A stretch of DNA of 64,000 bases from Roseateles_E cavernae (GTDB taxonomy: Bacteria; Pseudomonadota; Gammaproteobacteria; Burkholderiales; Burkholderiaceae_C), in assembly GCF_040187885.1 (NCBI RefSeq), contig NZ_JBDPLH010000001.1, positions 868,001 through 932,000 on the forward strand, read 5' to 3'. Numbering within the stretch: position 1 is the first letter of the stretch; each line of letters opens with the position of its first letter. The position numbers and the translations under genes were made by a program. The notes beneath the pieces are model-generated. The model made no database searches. It had not been told where the DNA came from and saw only the letters and a list, made by a program, of their open reading frames with translations. Positions 26,748-34,359 of this stretch are shown one piece after another.

Positions 26748-28091
26748 TCAGCTGCTGCTCGCCAGCGTGCAGCGCTGCGCGCTGTCGGTGGGGCAGGGGC
26801 CGACCCAGCGCAGCCGGGTGGTGCCGGCCGGCGGCAGCGGGGCGCGCAGGGTCTGCATCTGGGCACGTTCCGGCGTCAGGCCGGCCAGCGCGATCCAGGC
26901 GCCGGCGCTGTCCTGGTATTCCAGCGCGTAGGCGCTGCCCGGGCGCAGCGCGCGGGTGCTGATCAGGTACTGGCCGCCGTCTATCGTGAACGAGGGCGTG
27001 TCGGCAAAGGGCCGGGCCAGCGGCTCGCCGACGAACAGGCCCTGGCCCGGCCATTGCACCGACTTCCAGTAGGCCTCGATCAGGCTGGCGCCACGGTAGT
27101 AATGGTCGATCAGCACCGAGGCGCGCGAGAACTTCTGCGTGAAATTGCAGGGCTCCTCGACCGTGCCGTAGCTGGCCGTCGCACCGGCATCGAGCCAGGC
27201 GGTGACGGGCATCTGGCCCAGGCCGTCGGGCAGGTGGCCGCCGAAGGAGGTCAGATGGTCCGCCACCGCGCCGGGGCGGAAGCTGTTGCCCGCCAGACCC
27301 GGCACCCGGCTCAGGCCGGTGAAGTAGAACAGCACGTTGCTGCGGCCGCTGAGGCTGTCGCTGCCGCTGCCGGCCGCGTTGTCGAGATGCTCCAGCCGAA
27401 GGCGGCCGGCCCAGGCGGCGGGCAGTGCCAGATAGTCGGGGTAGCGCACGCTGCGCGCCGCATCGCTGCTGCGCAGCAGATAGCCGTCGCCGCCGGGCTG
27501 GCTGGCGTCGGCGGCCACGCCGCGGGCGATCAGGGCCTGGGCGGCCTCCAGCGTGCGGGCGCCCAGCATCATGGCCGGCCGGATGCGGTGGTCGCTCCAG
27601 GGCCGGCGCGACTCCGAGTCGTACAGCGGCGAGGCGGCGGTGGCGCTGCAGCGGTTCGAGCAGTAACGCTCGTCGAAACCCAGGGCCAGCGCGCTGGTGA
27701 TGCTCATCGAGCAGCTGGGGCCGGCCACCCGCGACGGCGCGGTCCAGGTCAGCAGGCTCGCTTGCGCGGTGCCGGGCAGCCTGGCGTCGATCTCGGCCTT
27801 CAGCAGCGCGAAGTCGGCCGCCGAGATGACATCGGACCGGCTCGGCAGCCGCAGCCGTATCAGCTGGCTCGCCGCCAGGCCGCGTGCCGTCTGGTAGTGG
27901 CTGGCGATGGCCTCGGACAAGGTATCGCCCTCGGCGACCAGCACCGCCAGCTCGGCCGCGCTCAGCGCGGTGCCGGGCAGGCTCAGCGTTGGCGCAGGCG
28001 TCACAGGAGGAGGGGCGGCATCGCCGCCGGAGCTGCCACCGCCGCAGCCGGCCAGCAGCAGGATCAGGGCCGTTATGGATGAAAAGCGCAT
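26748..28091 (-). CDS. TIGR03790-type lipoprotein of unknown function
   Basis: A 447-residue secreted protein. The ATG at 28089-28091 gives a lipoprotein signal with lipobox LLAGC (Cys16) followed by GGGSSGGD, so it is membrane-anchored with Gly/Ser linker; an upstream in-frame ATG would bury this signal. The body matches the uncharacterised TIGR03790 family: DHLTSFGGHLPDGLGQMPV, WLDAGATASYGTVEEPCN, and IEAYWKSVQWPGQGLFVGE then PLARPF. The pattern of a DHxTSFGG followed by SYGTVxEPCN recalls gingipain/caspase-like folds, but I cannot identify a proven catalytic dyad. Four or more Cys suggest disulfides. It is convergent with the TctC gene and divergent from a long gene-free stretch. Confidence 0.82.
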   Translation of the reverse strand: MRFSSITALILLLAGCGGGSSGGDAAPPPVTPAPTLSLPGTALSAAELAVLVAEGDTLSEAIASHYQTARGLAASQLIRLRLPSRSDVISAADFALLKAEIDARLPGTAQASLLTWTAPSRVAGPSCSMSITSALALGFDERYCSNRCSATAASPLYDSESRRPWSDHRIRPAMMLGARTLEAAQALIARGVAADASQPGGDGYLLRSSDAARSVRYPDYLALPAAWAGRLRLEHLDNAAGSGSDSLSGRSNVLFYFTGLSRVPGLAGNSFRPGAVADHLTSFGGHLPDGLGQMPVTAWLDAGATASYGTVEEPCNFTQKFSRASVLIDHYYRGASLIEAYWKSVQWPGQGLFVGEPLARPFADTPSFTIDGGQYLISTRALRPGSAYALEYQDSAGAWIALAGLTPERAQMQTLRAPLPPAGTTRLRWVGPCPTDSAQRCTLASSS

Positions 28092-28524
28092 GCAGCGATC
28101 TTTCCATGCGCCGCAGCCGGCCAAGCCCGGAAAAAACCCATTCCGGCGACCGCGCTTGTCGGCATCCACACCACGCCGGGCGCCGCAAATTTGCGCGATC
28201 CCCGCCGGGATCGTCGCGATGGGTGCGTGTCAGAAAAATGACATCTTCATGCTTGAAGGCATTGATCGGAACAGTGAGCGCCTGCTCACGCACCAAAAAA
28301 GAGCTTTGTCACAAGTGAAAACCCCAAGTGCGTGCATGGCTTTGAATCCCTACATTCCATCTCACTCGATGCAGTCGTTGTGCGAACAGCGGTTGCTAGG
28401 CGGGGCTGAGGAGACAAACAAAGCAAGCAATTCAAAGCAATTCGAACGATTTCAGTGACACTGTCACCATTCGCGGGCACCTTGATGGTGCCCGTTTTAT
28501 TGTTGCCGTCCGGAATCACGTCGC
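28092..28524. other. 433-bp gene-free stretch with several hairpins before the TSUP gene
   Basis: Less GC-rich than its surroundings. Perfect short hairpins on the + strand: GATCCC/GGGATC (28197-28212), TGTCA/TGACA (28228-28243), GTGAGC/GCTCAC with a 4-base loop (28274-28289), TCAC/GTGA (28309-28318), GTGACA/TGTCAC (28455-28467) and an intrinsic terminator (28474-28501). The direct repeat AAGCAATTC occurs twice near 28430. There is room for the promoter of the divergent lipoprotein and for a leader RNA or small RNA on the + strand. A 79-codon frame (28219-28458) lies inside but lacks a ribosome site. I cannot match it to a known RNA family. Confidence 0.55.
28474..28501 (+). terminator. Strong intrinsic terminator 24 bases before the TSUP start
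   Basis: CGGGCACC (28474-28481), loop TTGAT, GGTGCCCG (28487-28494), then TTTTATT. This is a perfect 8-bp GC-rich stem with a U-rich tail. It ends 24 bases before the ATG of the TSUP transporter, too close for a separate sigma-70 promoter in between, so either it ends a small RNA or it attenuates the transporter mRNA. Confidence 0.85.
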
Positions 28525-29286
28525 ATGCTTGAGCTTGTCACCGTCGCCCTGGCCTCCCTGCTGGCCGGTTTTGTCGATGCCGTGGTCGGCGGTGGTGGGC
28601 TGGTGCTGGTGCCGGCGCTGTTCAGCGTCTTTCCGAGTGCCGCGCCGGCCACGCTGTTCGGCACCAACAAGGGCGGCGCGATCTGGGGCACGGCCTGGGC
28701 CACGGCGCAATTCGCGCGCCGCGTCACCCTGCCCTGGCATGCCCTGCTGCCGGCCGCCGGCGCCGCGCTGCTGGGCAGCTTCGCCGGCGCCTGGTCGGTC
28801 ACGCTGGTCGACCCCAGCGGCTTGCGCAAGGCGTTGCCGCTGATCCTGCTGGCGGTGCTGATCTACACCCTGGCCAAGAAGGACCTGGGCCGCGAACATG
28901 CGCCGCGCCACAGCGGCGCCAGCGAGGCCTGGCTGGCCAGCGCCATCGGCCTGGTGATCGGTTTCTACGACGGCTTCTTCGGCCCCGGCACCGGCAGCTT
29001 CTTCGTCTTCCTGTTCGTGCGCTTCCTGGGCTTCGACTTCCTGCACGCCTCGGCCAGCGCCAAGCTGCTGAACACGGCCACCAATGCCGCGGCCCTGCTG
29101 CTGTTCGCGATGAAGGGCCATGTCTGGTGGCATATCGCGGCGGTGATGGCCGTCACCAATGTGCTGGGCAGCCTGCTGGGCACGCGCATGGCCTTGAAAC
29201 ATGGCGCGGGCTTTGTGCGCGGGATGTTTGTCGTCGTGGTCAGTGCGCTGATATTGAAGACGGGCTGGGATGCCTTCCTGCGCTGA
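28525..29286 (+). CDS. TSUP (TauE/SafE) family inner-membrane transporter
   Basis: A 253-residue TauE/SafE-family permease with about eight helices and the family's two half-repeats: GFVDAVVGGGGLVLVPAL in the first half and GFYDGFFGPGTGSFFVF in the second, each with the conserved Gly-rich Gx(V/F)D motif. Family members export sulfite, sulfoacetate or related anions or move thiosulfate/sulfide. Sulfite export would suit a sox-bearing organism, but this gene is 13 kb from the sox operon and the substrate is open. An intrinsic terminator sits just upstream. Its 3' end overlaps the convergent kinase gene by 47 bases. Confidence 0.9.
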   Translation: MLELVTVALASLLAGFVDAVVGGGGLVLVPALFSVFPSAAPATLFGTNKGGAIWGTAWATAQFARRVTLPWHALLPAAGAALLGSFAGAWSVTLVDPSGLRKALPLILLAVLIYTLAKKDLGREHAPRHSGASEAWLASAIGLVIGFYDGFFGPGTGSFFVFLFVRFLGFDFLHASASAKLLNTATNAAALLLFAMKGHVWWHIAAVMAVTNVLGSLLGTRMALKHGAGFVRGMFVVVVSALILKTGWDAFLR

Positions 29287-31612
29287 GGGTTTGCATGGCG
29301 GCCCACCAGGCGTGTTCGGGCGCCGGCTTGTAGAGCAGGGCGTCCGGCGCCGGCCGTGCGCTGCAGCAGATCAGCCGCATGCCGGGATGGCGCCGGCGCA
29401 GCGCCGCCAGGCTTTGCAGATCGCCCTGGGGCAGGCTGGCCGGCTCGACGATCAAGAGCGCGGGTTCGACGCCAAAGGTATCGAGCGCCATGGCCTCGGC
29501 CAGTGACGCGGCCTGCAGGCAGTCGTAGCCGCTCAGGCTCAGGCGCTCGCTGAGGGCCTGCCGGGCGCTGTCGCAGGCGTCGAGCACCAGGGCCAGGCCC
29601 TGGTCCAGCAGCGGTGCGGCGCTCAGGCCCCGCAGTGCCGGCCAGTCGACCTGGGCCTCCTCGGCGCTCGGCGCGGGCATGCTGAGCTCGAAGCGGCAGC
29701 CCTCGCCGGGCCGGCTGTGCAGCTGGAGGCTGCCGCCCATCGCAAGCACCGTCTGGCGGGCAATGCTCAGGCCCAGACCCAGGCCGGGGATGCCGTTGCT
29801 GGAGGCCGGGCGCACAAAGGGCTCGAACAGCTGGGCCTGGTCGGCGGAGGCGATGCCGGGCCCGGTGTCGGCGACCGTCAGGCACAGCCGGCCCTCGCGA
29901 TAGTCGGCGCCCAGCGTGATCTGGCCATCGCGGGTGAACTTGGCGGCATTGGAGAGCAGATTGAACAGGGCCTGGCGCAGCCGCTTGGCGTCGAGCTCGA
30001 GCACGCTGGGCAGCGCCGGCGCCAGCCGCAGGCGCAGCCGGTTGCCATTGCTGCGCGCCAGACCCTGGGCCTGCTGATGCAGCTCCAGCAGCAGGCCGTG
30101 CAGATAGCAGGGCGCCGTCAGCACCTCGGGGGCGGCGCTGGCCGTCGGGGCCCGGGCAAAGCGCTGCAGCTCGTCGATCATCTCCAGCAGCAGCTGGCTG
30201 CCATGCTCGATGGCGCGCCGGTCCTGCTCGAAGCCGGCATCGGGTTGCAGCCGCCGGGCCAGCTGCACCACCGAGGCCAGCGGCGCGCGCAGGTCATGGC
30301 CCAGATAGCCCAGCAGCCGGCCCTTGGCGGCATCGCTGGCCTGCGCGCGGGCGCTGGCGGCCAGCAGCTCGCGGGTGCGCAGCTGCACGGCGGTCTCCAG
30401 CGCCACCTCATGCTGCAGGCGCTGGCGCCGCACGCGCTGCAGCATGGCCAGCAGCACCACCAGGCAACCCAGCAGGCCGACAAAAGGCGGGGCGTAGTCG
30501 ACCAGGCTGGAATGGGGCTGCCAGCCCAGCAGGCTGAACACCCGTGGCAGCAGCCCGATCAGATGCAGGGCCACCGCCGCCCCCCAGGCCCAGGCCAGCG
30601 GGCGGCGCTGCCGCACCGCACGCACGCAGGCCACCGCCATCAGCAGGCCCAGGCCGGCATTGAGCAGGCTGGCCATGGTGGTGCCCAGGCGGTAGTCGCC
30701 CCAGAAGCACAGGCCCAGGGCCAGCACGTCCAGCAGGGCCAGCGCCTGCATGCCGCGATGCCAGCGCGGCTGGAACCGGGCCGTGTCGAGCAGCCGGGTC
30801 AGCGCGGCCAGCTCGAACAGATGGGCCAGCACCCCGAAGCTGCCCAGCGCCCGCACGGCCCAGTCGGTGGCCTGCGGCCAGAACAGCATGAAGGCGGTGC
30901 CGCGCATGCCGCTCTCGTAGAACACGAAGGCGCCCAGATAGAGCGCCACATAGGCGTAAGCCCGCTCGCGCTGGGCCAGGCCCATCAGCAGGGTGGCCAC
31001 CATCAGCAGCAGCGCGAAGCCGATCACCATGCCGTCCAGCCACAGCCGGGTCTGCTCGTGGCGCAGCAAGGTCTCGCGCGGCCACAGGCTCAGGTCCAGC
31101 GCGATCGCGCTGCGGCTGGCCACGCGCAGCCACAGGGTCTGGCGCTCGCCCGGGGCCAGCGTCAGCACGAAGGCGCTTTCGCGCAGCGGCAGCTCGCGCG
31201 CGGCAAAGGGCTGGTCGGTGCCGGCCCGGCGCAGGAGCAGGCCGTCCGATGCGGGACCGGCCTGGTACAGGCTGACGCTCTCCAGCCGCGCCGGGCGCAG
31301 CAGCAGCCAGCGCAGCTGGGGCTGGCTGCCGGGGTTGTGCAGCTGCAGCCGCAACCAGTAGGCTTCGGCGCTGTAGCCGGGGGTCAGGCGGCGCTCATCG
31401 ACCGCCATCCAGGCCGATTCGGGCAGGGCCTGGATGGCCGCCGGCCCCTGGCTGGCGTCACGGTCGACATGCAGGCGCAGCGCCGAGTTCAGGGCCTGCG
31501 GCCCCGCGCCGGACTCGGCCAGCGCCAGCCAGGGCGCGGCGAAGGCCTGGCTGCACAGCAGCAGCCACAGCAAGGCCGCGCCGCAGCGCCAAGCCTGGAG
31601 CTTTCCGCGCAT
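29240..31612 (-). CDS. 7TMR-DISM sensor histidine kinase with degenerate receiver-like tail
   Basis: A 790-residue membrane kinase. A signal peptide (1-25) and a 7TMR-DISMED2-type periplasmic jelly-roll domain (about 40-175, with AYWLRLQLHNPG) precede seven membrane helices (about 185-385), a coiled coil, HisKA with H439 in LGHDLRAPLASVV, and HATPase_c (LFNLLSNAAKFT, ADTGPGIA, GLGLGLSIARQ). The last ~120 residues look like a receiver fold (LALVLDAC.., final CSARPAPDALLYKP), but the phospho-acceptor Asp is replaced in LLIVEPASLPQGD, so it is probably a pseudo-receiver. The 5' end overlaps the stop of the AraC-type response regulator upstream (TGATG), making a coupled two-component pair. Confidence 0.92.
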   Translation of the reverse strand: MRGKLQAWRCGAALLWLLLCSQAFAAPWLALAESGAGPQALNSALRLHVDRDASQGPAAIQALPESAWMAVDERRLTPGYSAEAYWLRLQLHNPGSQPQLRWLLLRPARLESVSLYQAGPASDGLLLRRAGTDQPFAARELPLRESAFVLTLAPGERQTLWLRVASRSAIALDLSLWPRETLLRHEQTRLWLDGMVIGFALLLMVATLLMGLAQRERAYAYVALYLGAFVFYESGMRGTAFMLFWPQATDWAVRALGSFGVLAHLFELAALTRLLDTARFQPRWHRGMQALALLDVLALGLCFWGDYRLGTTMASLLNAGLGLLMAVACVRAVRQRRPLAWAWGAAVALHLIGLLPRVFSLLGWQPHSSLVDYAPPFVGLLGCLVVLLAMLQRVRRQRLQHEVALETAVQLRTRELLAASARAQASDAAKGRLLGYLGHDLRAPLASVVQLARRLQPDAGFEQDRRAIEHGSQLLLEMIDELQRFARAPTASAAPEVLTAPCYLHGLLLELHQQAQGLARSNGNRLRLRLAPALPSVLELDAKRLRQALFNLLSNAAKFTRDGQITLGADYREGRLCLTVADTGPGIASADQAQLFEPFVRPASSNGIPGLGLGLSIARQTVLAMGGSLQLHSRPGEGCRFELSMPAPSAEEAQVDWPALRGLSAAPLLDQGLALVLDACDSARQALSERLSLSGYDCLQAASLAEAMALDTFGVEPALLIVEPASLPQGDLQSLAALRRRHPGMRLICCSARPAPDALLYKPAPEHAWWAAMQTLSAGRHPSPSSISAH

Positions 31613-32412
31613 CAGGCGATCAGGCTGGGTTTGCGCAGCGATTCCCGGTAGTTCTGCGGGCTGCAGCCATGCCGTTCACGGAAGGCGGTGGCGAAATTGC
31701 CCGGGTTGCTGTAGCCGACGCTGAAGGCGATGTCCTGCACGCTCATCAAGGTGTCGGCCAGCAGGCGCTGGCCGACGCGCACCCGCTCGTCGCTGATGAA
31801 GCCCGAAACGGTCTGCCCGAGGTGGTTGCGGAACAGGGCCAGCAGCCGTTTCTCGCTCATGCCCACCTGCTGGGCCACCAGGCTGACGCTCTGCAGCTCG
31901 GCCAGATGGTCGCGGATATAGCGGATGGCGGTCTGCAGCAGCGGCTGTTCGGGATGGCGCGGTGCGCTGGTGTCGGCGGCATCGCCGCGACCCTGGCGGA
32001 TCTGCGCGGCGAGCTGCAGATGGACGCAGACCCGCGCCAGCACCTCCTCCGGGTGGAAGGGCTTGCAGATGTAGTCGACGGCGCCCAGCCTCAGGCACTG
32101 GGTGCGGAAGTCCGGGGCGCTGTGTGCGCTCAGGAACAGCACCGGGATGGCGGCGGTCAGCGGGTCGGCCTTCAGCAGGCGGCACAGGGCCAGCCCGTCC
32201 ATATCGGGCAGCGTGATGTCCAGCAGTATCAGATCGGGCCGCAGCGCCTGGGCGCGCTGCAGGCCGGCCTGGGCGCTGGGCGCGAGCGCCAGGCGGTAGT
32301 CCGCACGCAGCAGCTGGGTCAGCCAGCGCAGCTCCTCGGGCACGTCATCGATCAGCAGCAGCAGGGGCGGCTCGGCGCTGGCAGTTGCGGCGTCAGATAC
32401 AAATTGAGACAT
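31612..32412 (-). CDS. Response regulator with AraC-type DNA-binding domain
   Basis: A 266-residue response regulator. The N-terminal receiver (about 15-135) has acidic pocket D22/D23, phospho-acceptor D65 in LLDITLPDMDG and the switch Lys in YICKPFHPEE. The C-terminal AraC-family double HTH (about 155-260) ends in SVGYSNPGNFATAFRERHGCSPQNYR, the AraC signature. It is the first gene of the pair with the 7TMR-DISM kinase (1-base ATG/TGA overlap). It is divergent from tpsB (202 bp spacer), so control of the two-partner secretion system is a fair inference. Confidence 0.94.
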   Translation of the reverse strand: MSQFVSDAATASAEPPLLLLIDDVPEELRWLTQLLRADYRLALAPSAQAGLQRAQALRPDLILLDITLPDMDGLALCRLLKADPLTAAIPVLFLSAHSAPDFRTQCLRLGAVDYICKPFHPEEVLARVCVHLQLAAQIRQGRGDAADTSAPRHPEQPLLQTAIRYIRDHLAELQSVSLVAQQVGMSEKRLLALFRNHLGQTVSGFISDERVRVGQRLLADTLMSVQDIAFSVGYSNPGNFATAFRERHGCSPQNYRESLRKPSLIA

Positions 32413-32497
32413 AGTTCACGATTGTCGTTGAGCCGGCGTGACCGGCCTCAGCCCCCCGAGTGAGTGGCTGTGCCGCCTATCGCACGGCCGAAGCGCC

Positions 32498-32525
32498 GAT
32501 AAACCCGCCGCCCGCCCCGCTTATC
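32498..32525. promoter_or_regulatory. GATAA/TTATC inverted repeat upstream of tpsB
   Basis: GATAA at 32498-32502 and TTATC at 32521-32525 are separated by 18 GC-rich bases, in the 202 bp spacer between the AraC-type regulator and tpsB; a further GATAA is at 32581-32585. The spacing puts the arms about two helical turns apart, which would suit a dimeric regulator, but half-sites of 5 bp can arise by chance. Confidence 0.35.
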
Positions 32526-32614
32526 TGTTTCAGCAAAGAAGGCGGTGTTTTTGGCAAACCCCGCTCCGTTGCCGCCGCCCGATAAAGCCGCCATGTGTAA
32601 CAGCGGAGGCTTTG

Positions 32615-34330
32615 ATGGCGTCCAAGAAAAAGAAGTTCGGTCTGGCCGGCATGGCCCTGATCCCGATGGCCCTGGCGGCGGCGCCCGATGCCGGCCAGCT
32701 GCTCAATGAACAGCAGCGCCTGAACAGCGGCCCGGGCCGTCCGGCCCTGCAGCGCCCCGCGGAGGCGCCGGCCACGGCGCTGGACCGGAACGCCGGTTTC
32801 AAGGCCTTGATCAGCCGGGTGCGCTTCAGCGGCGCCGAGGGCCTGGCCGATGCGGCCGAGCTGCAGGCCTGGGTGGCCGGCGCGCTGGGCCAGCACCTCA
32901 GCCATGCCGAGCTGCAGGCGCTGGCCGGCCGGGTGACGAGCCGGCTGCAGGCCAAGGGCTTCATGTTGGCGCGGGCCTATCTGCCGCGCCAGGACCTCAG
33001 CGAGGGCGAGCTGGAGATCGCGGTGCTGGCCGGGCGTCTGGAGTCCGGGCCGCAGCGGGTGCAGCTGGGCAATCGCAGCCCTGTGGCCGATGCCCAGCTC
33101 AATGCCATCGCCCAGGCGGCCCTGCCGGCCGGCCCGGTGCGGGGCGAGGACCTGGAGCGCGCCCTGCTGCTGATCAACGACCTGGCCGGCGTCAGCGCCC
33201 GCTCCACCCTGGAGCGCGGCAGCGAGCCCGGCAGCAGCCGGCTGCTGCTCAAGGCCGAGCCGACCGCGGCGCTGCGCGGCAACGTCAGCCTCGACAACTT
33301 CAGCAACCGCTACACCGGCGCGGCCCGCGCCAGCGCGCTGCTGAGCCTGGCCAATCCGCTGCAGCGCGGTGACAGCCTGGGCCTGTCGCTGAGCGCCAGC
33401 ACCGGCAACAAGGCGGCCAGCGCCAGCTATGTGCTGCCGCTGACGCCCCAGGGCCTGCGCCTGAGCCTGGGCGCCTCGCTGCTGGCCTACAAGATCGGCG
33501 CCGAGCTGAAGACGCTGGACCTGCATGGCCAGGCGCGCAGCGTCGGCGCCGGGCTGAGCTACCCGCTGCAGCGCAGCCGGGCCGGCAATGTCTGGGCCCA
33601 GCTCGACATCGAGGCCAAGCAGCTCAGCGACGACAGCGCCAGCGGCAATCTGCGCGAGCGGCGCCTGCAGCGCCTGCAGTTCGCGCTGTTCGGCAACCGC
33701 TGGGACGAGCTGGGCGCCGGCGGCTCGACCGAGTGGTCGCTGGGCGGCAGCGCCGGCAAGCTCAATCTGGCCGGCAATGCGCTGGACCAGACCGTCGACG
33801 GCCTGACGGCGCGCACCCAGGGCGGCTACAGCAAGGCCTCGCTGCGGCTGGCCCGCACGCAGGCGCTGGATGCGGCCGGCGACTGGGCGGTCTATGGCTC
33901 GCTGAGCGCGCAGCTGGCCGGCGGCAATCTGGACTCCTCGGAGAAGTTCGGCCTGGGCGGCCCCGGCGGTGTGCGGGCCTATGCGGTTGGCGAGGGCAGC
34001 GGCGACGCCGGCTGGCTGGGCAGCGTCGAGCTGCGGCGCGAGTTCCGTGCCGGCGAGCGGCTGCGCGGCCAGGCCCTGGCCTTTGTCGACGGCGGCCGCG
34101 TCAGCCTGCATGCCTCGCCCTGGGCTGGGGCCCTGGCGGCGGGCAAACCCAATGGCTATCAGCTCGGCGGTGTCGGTCTGGGCCTGAATCTCTATGCCGA
34201 GCGCTGGCAGATGCGCGCCGCCTGGGCCCGTGCCGTGGGCGGCAATGCCGGCCGCCAGGCCAATGGCCTGGACGCCGATGGCCGCAGCGCGCGCTCGCGC
34301 CTGTGGCTGCAGGCCAGCCTGAACTACTGA
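32615..34330 (+). CDS. Two-partner secretion outer-membrane transporter (TpsB, ShlB/FhaC family)
   Basis: A 571-residue Omp85-superfamily transporter. After the signal sequence (residues about 1-22, KKKKFGLAGMALIPMALAA-A) comes the short helix H1/linker (AGQLLNEQQRLNS), POTRA domains (about 60-210; RLQAKGFMLARAYLPRQDL is the POTRA2-type element) and a 16-strand barrel with FGLGGPGGVRAYAVGEGSGD, corresponding to the VRGY-type motif of loop L6. The ATG at 32615 has AGCGGAGG before it; an in-frame upstream stretch has no signal peptide. It secretes the large TpsA encoded 29 bases downstream. Confidence 0.93.
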   Translation: MASKKKKFGLAGMALIPMALAAAPDAGQLLNEQQRLNSGPGRPALQRPAEAPATALDRNAGFKALISRVRFSGAEGLADAAELQAWVAGALGQHLSHAELQALAGRVTSRLQAKGFMLARAYLPRQDLSEGELEIAVLAGRLESGPQRVQLGNRSPVADAQLNAIAQAALPAGPVRGEDLERALLLINDLAGVSARSTLERGSEPGSSRLLLKAEPTAALRGNVSLDNFSNRYTGAARASALLSLANPLQRGDSLGLSLSASTGNKAASASYVLPLTPQGLRLSLGASLLAYKIGAELKTLDLHGQARSVGAGLSYPLQRSRAGNVWAQLDIEAKQLSDDSASGNLRERRLQRLQFALFGNRWDELGAGGSTEWSLGGSAGKLNLAGNALDQTVDGLTARTQGGYSKASLRLARTQALDAAGDWAVYGSLSAQLAGGNLDSSEKFGLGGPGGVRAYAVGEGSGDAGWLGSVELRREFRAGERLRGQALAFVDGGRVSLHASPWAGALAAGKPNGYQLGGVGLGLNLYAERWQMRAAWARAVGGNAGRQANGLDADGRSARSRLWLQASLNY

Positions 34331-34359
34331 GCGCAACCCCAACAACACCAGGAATTCCC

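Noticed and set aside
28274..28289. GTGAGC/GCTCAC hairpin as an intrinsic terminator
   Set aside because: It is followed by A-rich rather than T-rich sequence on the + strand, and on the minus strand the T run precedes the stem.
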